A DNA stretch of 5,535 bases, from positions 1 through 5,535 of the forward strand of contig JBJXFU010000159.1 in NCBI GenBank assembly GCA_046155885.1. Direction: 5' to 3'. The DNA is from JAOADN01 sp046155885 (GTDB taxonomy: Bacteria > Pseudomonadota > Alphaproteobacteria > Rhodobacterales > Rhodobacteraceae). Below the pieces are notes generated by a model. That model was not told where the DNA came from. It was given only the letters and a program-made list of their open reading frames with translations, and did not search any database. Position numbers and translations under genes: made by a program. Shown one piece after another: positions 1-5,493 of this stretch (position 1 is the stretch's first letter; the number at the start of each line of letters is the position of its first letter).

Positions 1-1268
1 TCTCGGCGCCGAAGCCGCGCGGCGGCGAGGGCGGCGCGCCCGCGTCCCCGGGCGGGTCCGACGGCCAGGGCGCGACCGTCCGCGTCGATATCGAACGGAT
101 CGACCGGCTGGTGAACCTGGTGGGCGAGCTGGTCATCAACCAGGCGATGCTGCAGCAAAGCATCGCCGCCGCCGGACTCGGCCGCGACACCGCGGTGATG
201 ACCGGCCTCGAAGGCTTCATGATGCTGACCCGGGACATCCAGGAAAGCGTCATGATGATCCGCGCCCAGCCGGTGAAGCCGCTCTTCCAGCGCATGGCCC
301 GGATCGTCCGCGAAGCCTCGGCCGCCGTCGGCAAGGAGGTGCGCCTGCGCACCGAAGGCGAGGCGACCGAAGTCGACAAGACGGTGATCGAACGCCTTGC
401 CGACCCGCTCACCCACATGATCCGCAACGCCGTCGACCACGGGCTCGAATCGCCCGAAGCGCGGTCCGCGGCCGGAAAACCGGCAGAGGGCGTGATCACG
501 CTGCGCGCCCAGCACCGCTCGGGCCGGGTGGTCATCGACATCGCCGACGACGGCGCGGGGATCAACCGCGAACGTGTTCTCGCGGTGGCGCAGTCCAAGG
601 GCCTGGTCCCCGCCGAAGCGCAGCTTTCCGACGGCGAAATCGACAACCTTCTCTTCCTGCCGGGCTTCTCGACCGCTTCCACCGTCTCGAACCTGTCCGG
701 ACGCGGTGTCGGGATGGATGTCGTCAAGCGCGCCATCCAGGGCCTCGGCGGCCGCATCGCCATCGAATCCCGCCGCGGCCAGGGCTCGATCTTCTCCATC
801 TCCCTGCCGCTGACGCTCGCCGTTCTCGACGGCATGGTGGTGCGCGTGGCGGGCGAAACCCTGGTCGTGCCGCTGTCGGCCATCCTGGAAACCGCGACCC
901 TCTCGGATGCCGACCTCCGCCCGCTCGGACCCACCACCAACGTGATCCACATCCGCGGGGGCTTCCTGCCCCTCTACGATCTCGGCGTCGAACTCGGCTA
1001 CCGGCAGCCGAGGGCGAGCTACCAGGGCGGGATCGTCCTGCTGACGGCCTCCGAGGAAGGCAATCGTTCCGCCCTCGTGGTGGACGAGATCGTCGAGCAG
1101 CGGCAGGTCGTCATCAAGGGTCTCAACAACACCTACGGGCGCGTGCCCGGCGTCGCGGCGGCGACCATCCTGGGGGACGGCCAGATCGCCCTGATCCTCG
1201 ACCCCGCCGATCTGGTCGAAATCGCGACGGGCCGGACGCGGCCCGATGACCTTCCGCTTGCAGGGTGA
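1..1268 (+). CDS. cheA: Chemotaxis histidine kinase CheA, 3' part (5' end outside the window)
   Basis: CheA autophosphorylates on a His in its P1 domain and passes phosphate to CheY and CheB while bound to receptors through CheW. The visible reading frame starts with the first full codon at base 3 and gives 421 residues. A Pro/Gly/Ala-rich linker (residues 1-24) leads into the P3 dimerisation helices, which begin TVRVDIERIDRLVNLVGEL. The P4 ATP-binding domain follows: N box with Asn142 (MIRNAVDHG), G1 box DDGAG at 182-186, LFLPGFSTA around 217-225, and G2 box GRGVGM at 233-238. From about residue 275 a CheW-like P5 domain runs to the end. P3, P4 and P5 have normal lengths and all nucleotide-binding boxes look intact. 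P1 (phospho-His) and P2 lie upstream and cannot be judged. It is the first visible gene of the rightward operon and its stop is 4 nt before cheW. Identification is secure from family motifs. Confidence 0.97.
   Translation, partial: SAPKPRGGEGGAPASPGGSDGQGATVRVDIERIDRLVNLVGELVINQAMLQQSIAAAGLGRDTAVMTGLEGFMMLTRDIQESVMMIRAQPVKPLFQRMARIVREASAAVGKEVRLRTEGEATEVDKTVIERLADPLTHMIRNAVDHGLESPEARSAAGKPAEGVITLRAQHRSGRVVIDIADDGAGINRERVLAVAQSKGLVPAEAQLSDGEIDNLLFLPGFSTASTVSNLSGRGVGMDVVKRAIQGLGGRIAIESRRGQGSIFSISLPLTLAVLDGMVVRVAGETLVVPLSAILETATLSDADLRPLGPTTNVIHIRGGFLPLYDLGVELGYRQPRASYQGGIVLLTASEEGNRSALVVDEIVEQRQVVIKGLNNTYGRVPGVAAATILGDGQIALILDPADLVEIATGRTRPDDLPLAG
1262..1268 (+). promoter_or_regulatory. Ribosome binding site that decides the cheW start
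   Basis: AGGGTGA lies 4 nt before the ATG at 1273 and includes the cheA stop codon. It matches part of the AAGGAGGTGA Shine-Dalgarno consensus. This favours 1273 over the in-frame ATG at 1246, which would add nine residues unlike the usual CheW N-terminus and would overlap cheA by 23 nt. Confidence 0.6.
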
Positions 1269-1272
1269 CCAG

Positions 1273-1740
1273 ATGAACGAAACCGGCCGCATCCAGTCCA
1301 GTACGGAAATCGAGCTCCTGTCGTTCCATATCGGCGAGCAGGAATACAGCGTCGACATCATGTCCGTCCGCGAAATCCGGGGCTGGACCCGCGCGACACC
1401 CCTGCCGCATTCCCCCGCGCATATCCGCGGGGTCATCAACCTGCGCGGCACCGTGCTGCCGGTCATCGACCTGTCGACCCGGCTCGGCATGCCGCCGGTC
1501 GGGGGCGATGCCCGCAACGTCATCATCGTGGTGCAGGTCGGTGCACAGACAGCGGGGCTCCTGGTCGAAGCGGTCTCCGACATCATCGCGCTGCCGCGGA
1601 CCGAACTGCAGCCGCCGCCGGACCTTGCCGCGGATTCCACCACCAGCTGCGTCGAGGCGATCACCATCGTCGAAGGGCGCATGGTCCGCGTCCTCAACCT
1701 CGGCTCCGTGCTTCCCGCGTCGGAGAAGGAGGCGGCATGA
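1273..1740 (+). CDS. cheW: Chemotaxis coupling protein CheW
   Basis: CheW is a cytoplasmic adaptor that bridges receptor tips to the P5 domain of CheA in the signalling array. The product is 155 residues, close to the usual 150-170, and is a single CheW/SH3-like domain. Family signatures are visible: ELLSFHIGEQEYSVDI near residues 14-29, VREIRGWTRATPLPHSPAHIRGVINLRG at about 32-59, and VLPVIDLSTRLG at 61-72. Arg58 in the NLRG motif corresponds to the conserved receptor-binding Arg of the family. The second half (VIIVVQVGAQTAGLLVEAVSD) matches the second beta-barrel. The start at 1273 is preferred because of the ribosome binding site just before it; an in-frame ATG at 1246 is less likely. The gene sits 4 nt after cheA and overlaps cheR by 4 nt (ATGA at 1737), so it is very probably co-translated. 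No odd features. Confidence 0.96.
   Translation: MNETGRIQSSTEIELLSFHIGEQEYSVDIMSVREIRGWTRATPLPHSPAHIRGVINLRGTVLPVIDLSTRLGMPPVGGDARNVIIVVQVGAQTAGLLVEAVSDIIALPRTELQPPPDLAADSTTSCVEAITIVEGRMVRVLNLGSVLPASEKEAA
1726..1732 (+). promoter_or_regulatory. Near-consensus Shine-Dalgarno for cheR
   Basis: AAGGAGG inside the last codons of cheW lies 4 nt before the cheR ATG at 1737. It is the strongest ribosome binding site in the window and supports this start. It also suggests CheR translation does not depend only on re-initiation from cheW. Confidence 0.65.
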
Positions 1741-2585
1741 GCGCACCTGTCCTGCGGCGCGCCGTCTCGCCTCCCGGCCCGGGCGACCTGTCCGAGATCG
1801 CCGCGATCGTCGAGGCCGAGGCCGGAATCACCATCGCGGAATCCAAGTCCTCGATGATCCAGTCGCGTCTGGCCGGACGGCTGCGCTCGCTCGGGCTGCC
1901 GGACTACCGCGCCTATATCGACCTCGTCACCTCCGCCGAGGGCGCCGGCGAGCGGCTGCAGATGGTTTCGGCGCTGACCACCAACGTGTCGCATTTCTTT
2001 CGCGAATCCCACCACTTCGACCTGCTCAGATCCGATATCCTGCCGCCGCTTGTCGACCGGGCCCGGCGGGGCGGGCGGGTCCGGATCTGGTCGGCCGGAT
2101 GCTCCCGGGGGCAGGAGGCCTATTCGATCGCCATGACGATCCTCGAACTCCTGCCCGACGCCGGCGAGCGTGACATCCGGATTCTGGCCTCCGACATCGA
2201 CCGGGCCGTTCTCGCCGACGCCGACCGCGCCGAATACGATGAGGCCTCGGTTTCGCAGGTCCAGCCGGAACTTCGGGGGCGCTACTTCGAAAGCGCGGGA
2301 GAGGGCTGGAAAGTGACGCCCAGGGTACGCGGCCTGGTGACGTTCCGCGAACTCAACCTGCACGCGGACTGGCCGATGGCGGGGCGCTTCGATGCGATCT
2401 TCTGCCGCAATGTCGTCATCTACTTCTCGCAGTCCCGTCAGACGGCGCTCTGGCCGCGCTTCATCCGTGCCCTGGCAACCGGCGGCTGGCTCATCGTCGG
2501 CCATTCGGAACGGATTCCGGCGGGACTCGGGGTCATCCAAGCCGGCGTAACGGTTTACCGCCGCAGCACAGATCGGAACGCATGA
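1737..2585 (+). CDS. cheR: Chemoreceptor glutamate methyltransferase CheR
   Basis: CheR transfers methyl groups from S-adenosylmethionine to Glu side chains of chemoreceptors, the methylating arm of adaptation. The product is 282 residues, a normal length. An N-terminal helical domain (about 15-80) ends in TTNVSHFFRE (81-90), with Arg89 at the conserved active-site position. The SAM-binding domain follows: WSAGCSRGQEAYS (118-130), ASDID (151-155; Asp153 aligns with the adenosine-binding Asp), and FCRNVVIYF (222-230), ending in the GHSER and TVYRR family signatures. A beta-subdomain lies at about 171-205. The common motif form is GCS(T/S)G(E/Q)EPYS; here Arg124 and Ala128 replace the usual small residue and Pro. 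The beta-subdomain loop looks shorter than in Salmonella CheR. The start is fixed by the ATGA overlap with cheW and a strong ribosome binding site. The stop is 1 nt before cheY. Confidence 0.95.
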   Translation: MSAPVLRRAVSPPGPGDLSEIAAIVEAEAGITIAESKSSMIQSRLAGRLRSLGLPDYRAYIDLVTSAEGAGERLQMVSALTTNVSHFFRESHHFDLLRSDILPPLVDRARRGGRVRIWSAGCSRGQEAYSIAMTILELLPDAGERDIRILASDIDRAVLADADRAEYDEASVSQVQPELRGRYFESAGEGWKVTPRVRGLVTFRELNLHADWPMAGRFDAIFCRNVVIYFSQSRQTALWPRFIRALATGGWLIVGHSERIPAGLGVIQAGVTVYRRSTDRNA

Positions 2586-2586
2586 C

Positions 2587-2973
2587 ATGGCGCTCAGGGA
2601 CCAGTTGCGGATCATGGTCGTGGACGACATGTCGACGAGCCGTGGCCTGATCACCCAGGCGCTCGACGCCATCGGCATCCGGCAGGTCGGTTTCGCCTCC
2701 GACGGACCGGGCGCTCTCGGCGCCTTGCAGAAGGCGCCGGTTCACCTCGTCATTTCCGACTACAACATGCCCGGAATGGACGGATTGCAGCTCCTCCACG
2801 CGCTCCGGACCAACGACCGGACCAAGGGCGTCGGGTTCATCCTGATCACCGGGCGGGCGGACAAGGAGCTGATCGACGCCGGGCGCCGGCTCGGCATGAA
2901 CAACTTCCTCAGGAAACCCTTCGCGCCGCAAGACCTGAGGGCCTGCATCGAAGCGGTTGTCGGCCGTCTCTGA
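2587..2973 (+). CDS. cheY: Single-domain response regulator, CheY type
   Basis: CheY-type proteins receive phosphate from CheA and carry the output to the flagellar motor, or act as a phosphate sink. The 128-residue product is one receiver domain with no output domain. Visible residues are the acidic pair Asp13/Asp14 (VVDD), phospho-acceptor Asp58 in ISDYNMPGMDGLQLL, Thr88 (ILITG), aromatic switch residue Phe107 and Lys110-Pro111. VVDDMSTSR and DYNMPGMDGLQLL are very close to E. coli CheY. The start at 2587 is 1 nt after the cheR stop; the Shine-Dalgarno is weak (GGA at 2575-2577), so coupling to cheR is likely. Its place after cheR matches the cheY2 position in Rhodobacter sphaeroides operon 1. 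Many alphaproteobacteria have several CheY proteins, so whether this one binds the motor or is a sink cannot be told from sequence. The symbol is generic, without a number. Confidence 0.93.
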   Translation: MALRDQLRIMVVDDMSTSRGLITQALDAIGIRQVGFASDGPGALGALQKAPVHLVISDYNMPGMDGLQLLHALRTNDRTKGVGFILITGRADKELIDAGRRLGMNNFLRKPFAPQDLRACIEAVVGRL

Positions 2974-3353
2974 TGGCCGGCCCCGATCGTTCCGCCGGGA
3001 GACCGGGCTTCGTCGCGGCCAGGGCGCTGGCTGGCCGGATCGGCGCCGAACTCGGCCGCCTGTCCGAACTGACGGCCGAGGTCCAGGACGCGATCGCGCA
3101 TCTCGGCCCGGGCCGCAGTCCGTCCAGCGGCGCGGTCCGGAAAATGCAGCACATCGACCTGATCACCCAGTCCCTCCAGGACCTCGCGCGGCTCCTGGCC
3201 GCGCTTGCGGCGGAACTTCCGGAAGAAGCGGAGGTACGGTCCGCCCCGCTTTCCGCAACGCTGCGCCTTCGCGACCTCGACAGCATCGTCACCCCGGCCG
3301 CAACCGACCCGCTCTCCGCTCCCGGCCGGTCCGAGGATACCTTCTGGCTCTGA
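2973..3353 (+). CDS. Small CheY-adjacent protein with a CheZ-like DxxxQ motif (CheT/CheZ-like phosphatase candidate)
   Basis: This 126-residue protein has no domain I recognise with certainty. Seen: residues about 13-44 and 54-83 read as two amphipathic helices joined by a Gly/Pro/Ser turn (GPGRSPSSG), then a proline-rich, probably disordered stretch and a short acidic-aromatic C-terminus, SEDTFWL. The second helix holds MQHIDLITQSLQDLARLL, in which Asp62 and Gln66 form DxxxQ. The CheZ phosphatase acts on CheY-P with Asp143 and Gln147 in QDLTGQ, also within a long helix of a helical hairpin. Sinorhizobium CheT, encoded at the end of that che operon, has been linked to a CheZ-like role. Inferred role: dephosphorylation of the adjacent CheY. 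Codon use is GC-rich at third positions like its neighbours, so it is probably a real gene. Its ATG shares one base with the cheY stop (TGATG) and has no clear ribosome binding site, which points to re-initiation. Alternatives are a CheA/CheY-binding accessory protein without catalysis. Confidence 0.8.
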   Translation: MAGPDRSAGRPGFVAARALAGRIGAELGRLSELTAEVQDAIAHLGPGRSPSSGAVRKMQHIDLITQSLQDLARLLAALAAELPEEAEVRSAPLSATLRLRDLDSIVTPAATDPLSAPGRSEDTFWL

Positions 3354-3420
3354 AAACTGCGGAGGACTCCCGCCCCGAAGCGGCCGCCCCGGCGCGCGCG
3401 GCGGCGCCGCCCCGGTTCCC

Positions 3421-3440
3421 GGCCGAAGCGCCCTTCGGCC
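3421..3440 (+). terminator. Hairpin, possible transcription end of the cheA-to-CheZ-like operon
   Basis: GGCCGAAG-CGCC-CTTCGGCC is a perfect 8-bp stem with a 4-nt loop, 68 nt after the stop of the last rightward gene. There is no T-tract after it, so it is not a classical intrinsic terminator. It could stabilise the mRNA 3' end or act with Rho. The call rests on symmetry and position only. Confidence 0.3.
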
Positions 3441-3623
3441 GCCGCGACGGCCGCGTCTCACGGCGAAAGTGCAGAGGTTTGGCCGTGCGCCGCGGGCCGG
3501 TCGCCGCCGCACGTTCGGTGAAATGGCTCGGACCCGATCCGCGGCCCGAAGCGCCTCTCCGATCCGAGGGGACCGAATTCCTTGGTCAACCTGACGGGCC
3601 GGCCCCGACGGCACGCGAACCCT

Positions 3624-3640
3624 GCCCGGCTCGGCCGGGC
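3624..3640. terminator. Hairpin in the middle of the convergent gap, possibly bidirectional
   Basis: GCCCGGC-TCG-GCCGGGC is a perfect 7-bp GC-only stem with a 3-nt loop, roughly midway between the two operon ends. It would form in transcripts from either strand. No T-run flanks it on either side, and in DNA this GC-rich such a stem can arise by chance. Confidence 0.22.
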
Positions 3641-3841
3641 GCGGGCCAGCCGGTATGGTCCCGCGCGATCCGCCGGTTGTCGGTACGGTTGCTGGTGCGC
3701 GCGCTGTTGCGGGCGCCGTTAGGTGCGCTGTCCTCCGGACCGGCCGCGAGACGCTCCGACGAAGCGTCGGGCCCCGGGCCCGCCGCGCGCTCTGGCCGCT
3801 TGCGCCCTGCCGCATCGGGATTCTTCGCCTTGGGTGCGGCG

Positions 3842-4408
3842 TCAGAAAAGCTCGAGCTCGCCGCCGCGACCGTCAGGCGCCGGAACCGGTGCCGGCGCCT
3901 CCAGGATGCGGCCCTGGACGAACGCCATGCGGACGCGCCCGCTGCCGGGAAGGAAGACGAGGCGGCGGGCATGCTCGCCGCCCAGGCTCTCCCCGACACA
4001 GGGAATCCCGTCCCGATCGAGGAAATCCTTGACGAAAACCGCATTCCGCTGGCCGACGTCGGAGAGCCCCGCGACCACCCTCGCACCGCCGAACACCTTC
4101 GCCCGGAGATTGCGCCGCGCGCCGCCCGCCTTGAGCACCGCATTGATCAGGAGTTCCATCGCGTGGCTCCCGAATGCCGCCGAGGCCGATCCCCGCGGCC
4201 CGTCCGGCAGCAGGAAATGGTTCATTCCGCCAAGCGCGGCCACCGGGTCGAACATGCAGGTGGCGACACAGGATCCGAGGATCGTTCCGATCGGCCGGCC
4301 ATCACCTTCCGCGACGGCGAAGTCGCCCCGACCGATGTGGATGGTCCCGCTTCCGAAGCCCGGCGGCTCGCCCGCCTCGCCCCGCGCCTTCAGGCTGGAG
4401 CCGCTCAC
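3842..4408 (-). CDS. cheD: Chemoreceptor glutamine deamidase CheD
   Basis: CheD hydrolyses receptor glutamine side chains to glutamate, making methylation sites, and in some bacteria takes part in CheY-P feedback. The product is 188 residues. The signature block at 40-68 reads IGTILGSCVATCMFDPVAALGGMNHFLLP: Cys47 is the expected nucleophile and His64 the catalytic His. Thr42 is close by, but the position six before the Cys (Thr in Thermotoga CheD) is Gly41, so the third catalytic residue is uncertain. Later family blocks include RNLRAKVFGGA, VGQRNAVFVKDFLDRDGIP and ESLGGEHARRLVFLPGSGRVRM. After the folded domain comes a Pro/Ala linker (about 171-178) and a short tail, GGELELF. It starts at a GTG that overlaps the cheB stop (GTGA), with no good ribosome binding site, so translation is probably coupled. 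It is the last gene of the leftward mcp-cheB-cheD operon. Confidence 0.95.
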   Translation of the reverse strand: MSGSSLKARGEAGEPPGFGSGTIHIGRGDFAVAEGDGRPIGTILGSCVATCMFDPVAALGGMNHFLLPDGPRGSASAAFGSHAMELLINAVLKAGGARRNLRAKVFGGARVVAGLSDVGQRNAVFVKDFLDRDGIPCVGESLGGEHARRLVFLPGSGRVRMAFVQGRILEAPAPVPAPDGRGGELELF

Positions 4409-5493
4409 GATGCCGTTCGCCCGGCCGGCATCGGGTGCTGTGAGGCAAGGGCCAGGATCCGCCGGCCGATGTCATGCAGGGGCAGCTCGGATTCCACCCC
4501 GCCGAGATCGAGCGCCGCTCTCGGCATACCGTAGACGACCGAGGTCGCCGCGTCCTGGGCGATGGTCCGCGCGCCCGCCGCGCGCAGCGTGGCGAGCTCC
4601 TGCGCCCCGTCACGTCCCATTCCGGTCAGGATCACCGCGACGGTCCGTTCCGCCAACGGCACGGCGGAGCCGAAAAGGACATCGACCGACGGCCGGTGTC
4701 CGTTCCGCTTCTCGCCGCGTGACAGGCGGCATTCCGGGGACACGGACGTCCGGACCTCCAGATGAACGTCACCGCCGGGCGCCAGGAAGACGTGTCCTTG
4801 CGCCAGCGGCTCGCCGTCCCGGGCGAGCCGCACCTTCGGGCGCATGCGCGCCGCGAGCCGTTCGGCGAAACTGGCCAGGAAGGCCTCGGGCATGTGCTGG
4901 GCAATCAGCGTCGGCGGACAGTTCGCGGGGAACCCCGACAGAACCGTTTCGATCGCCTCGACCCCGCCCGTCGACGACCCGATCAGGACGATCTTGCCGC
5001 CCCAGGAGAAGTCGGCCGGCGGCGTGATTCGCGGCGAAGCGCCGCCCGGCCGGACCCGCGCGCGCGCCGCCTGAACGACGATGTCGGCCAGGTCGACCGT
5101 TTCTCCCGGAAGCCCGGTCGAATTGGGCTTGCCGACGCAGTCGACCGCGCCCAGCGCCAGCGCCTCGATCGCCGAGGCGCTGCCGCGATGGGTCTCGGTG
5201 GAGATCATGACGACCGGCATCGGGCGAAGCCGCATGAGCTTTTCCAGGAAATCGAGACCGTTCATCGTCGGCATTTCGACATCGAGCGTCAGCACGTCGG
5301 GGCTGAGCGCCTTGATCATGGCGCGCGCTTCGATCGGGTCGGCCGCCTCGCCGACCACCTCGAGCCGCGGATCGGCGGACAGCCGGTCGCGGAGCAGGCG
5401 GCGGATGGTCGAGGAATCGTCCACGATCAACACGCGGGATCGCCCGCGCCCGCCCGGATCGCCCGAACCAAACCGCGCGGGATCAGAACTCAC
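4405..5493 (-). CDS. cheB: Chemoreceptor methylesterase/deamidase response regulator CheB
   Basis: CheB removes methyl groups from receptor glutamates (and deamidates glutamines in many species) once phosphorylated by CheA, the feedback arm of adaptation. The product is 362 residues, normal length. After a roughly 20-residue Gly/Arg-rich lead comes the receiver domain (about 20-124): Asp25/Asp26 (VDD), phospho-acceptor Asp71 in TLDVEMPTMNG, Thr99 and Lys122-Pro123. A linker (about 125-165) leads to the esterase domain, whose Ser-His-Asp triad is visible as Ser174 (GSSTGG), His200 (AQHMP) and Asp295 (TGMGRDGA). HRPSVDVLF (266-274) is also typical. The start is a GTG; the next in-frame start codons lie inside the first beta strand, too late for an intact receiver domain. 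It overlaps the receptor gene by 11 nt and cheD by 4 nt, so the three are one transcription unit. Nothing essential is missing. Confidence 0.97.
   Translation of the reverse strand: MSSDPARFGSGDPGGRGRSRVLIVDDSSTIRRLLRDRLSADPRLEVVGEAADPIEARAMIKALSPDVLTLDVEMPTMNGLDFLEKLMRLRPMPVVMISTETHRGSASAIEALALGAVDCVGKPNSTGLPGETVDLADIVVQAARARVRPGGASPRITPPADFSWGGKIVLIGSSTGGVEAIETVLSGFPANCPPTLIAQHMPEAFLASFAERLAARMRPKVRLARDGEPLAQGHVFLAPGGDVHLEVRTSVSPECRLSRGEKRNGHRPSVDVLFGSAVPLAERTVAVILTGMGRDGAQELATLRAAGARTIAQDAATSVVYGMPRAALDLGGVESELPLHDIGRRILALASQHPMPAGRTAS

Larger units (their letters stand above)
3354..3841. other. 488-nt gap between convergent operons, no supported gene
   Basis: This stretch separates the ends of the two converging che operons. 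Open frames cross it on both strands, but their translations are runs of Arg, Pro, Ala and Gly without a domain. In the leftward frame running through 3586-3840, GC content by hand count is similar at all three codon positions (roughly 75-80%), unlike the neighbouring genes where the third position is clearly richest. Self-complementary segments are GGCGGCGCCGCC at 3400-3411, hairpins at 3421-3440 and 3624-3640, a 6-bp stem with a 7-nt loop at 3750-3768, and GGGCCCCGGGCCC at 3769-3781. None has a T-run after it. No tRNA or promoter was seen. It most likely holds transcription-end signals for both operons; a small RNA or a degraded gene cannot be excluded. Confidence 0.6.

Noticed and set aside
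1246..1272. Earlier in-frame ATG for cheW
   Set aside because: It would add MTFRLQGDQ and overlap cheA by 23 nt. The ATG at 1273 has a ribosome binding site at the right spacing and gives the usual CheW N-terminus.
1123..1746. Leftward 207-codon open frame antisense to the cheA end and cheW
   Set aside because: It is antisense to two well-supported genes and has no recognisable motif.
2582..2584. ATG five bases before the chosen cheY start
   Set aside because: It is not in frame with the receiver domain; the ATG at 2587 is.
3580..3600. TTGACC on the minus strand as a possible -35 promoter element
   Set aside because: No matching -10 element lies at the right distance, and there is no gene downstream on that strand to drive.
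3376..3766. Recurring CGAAGCG (3376, 3424, 3547, 3760) as a possible repeat or binding-site array
   Set aside because: The spacing is irregular and the same heptamer occurs within coding regions (for example near 1565 and 2948), so it looks like a by-product of base composition.
2760..3815. Leftward 351-codon open frame starting just beyond cheD and running under the gap, the CheZ-like gene and cheY
   Set aside because: It could have been a fourth gene after cheD, but the translation is Arg/Pro/Gly-rich with no motif, and half of it is antisense to cheY and the CheZ-like gene.
3586..4143. Leftward frame with a more protein-like composition across the gap
   Set aside because: It overlaps cheD in another frame. 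In the gap part GC content is about the same at all three codon positions, unlike the real genes here, and no domain or ribosome binding site is seen.
2957..4534. Rightward 525-codon open frame crossing the CheZ-like gene, the gap and the opposite strand of cheD
   Set aside because: Its product is Arg/Pro/Ala/Gly-rich with no domain. It overlaps a likely real gene in another frame and runs antisense to cheD. Long stop-free frames are expected in DNA this GC-rich.
3723..5027. Rightward 434-codon open frame antisense to cheD and cheB
   Set aside because: cheB and cheD on the other strand have complete catalytic motifs. The antisense translation is low-complexity Arg/Pro/Ser without family features.
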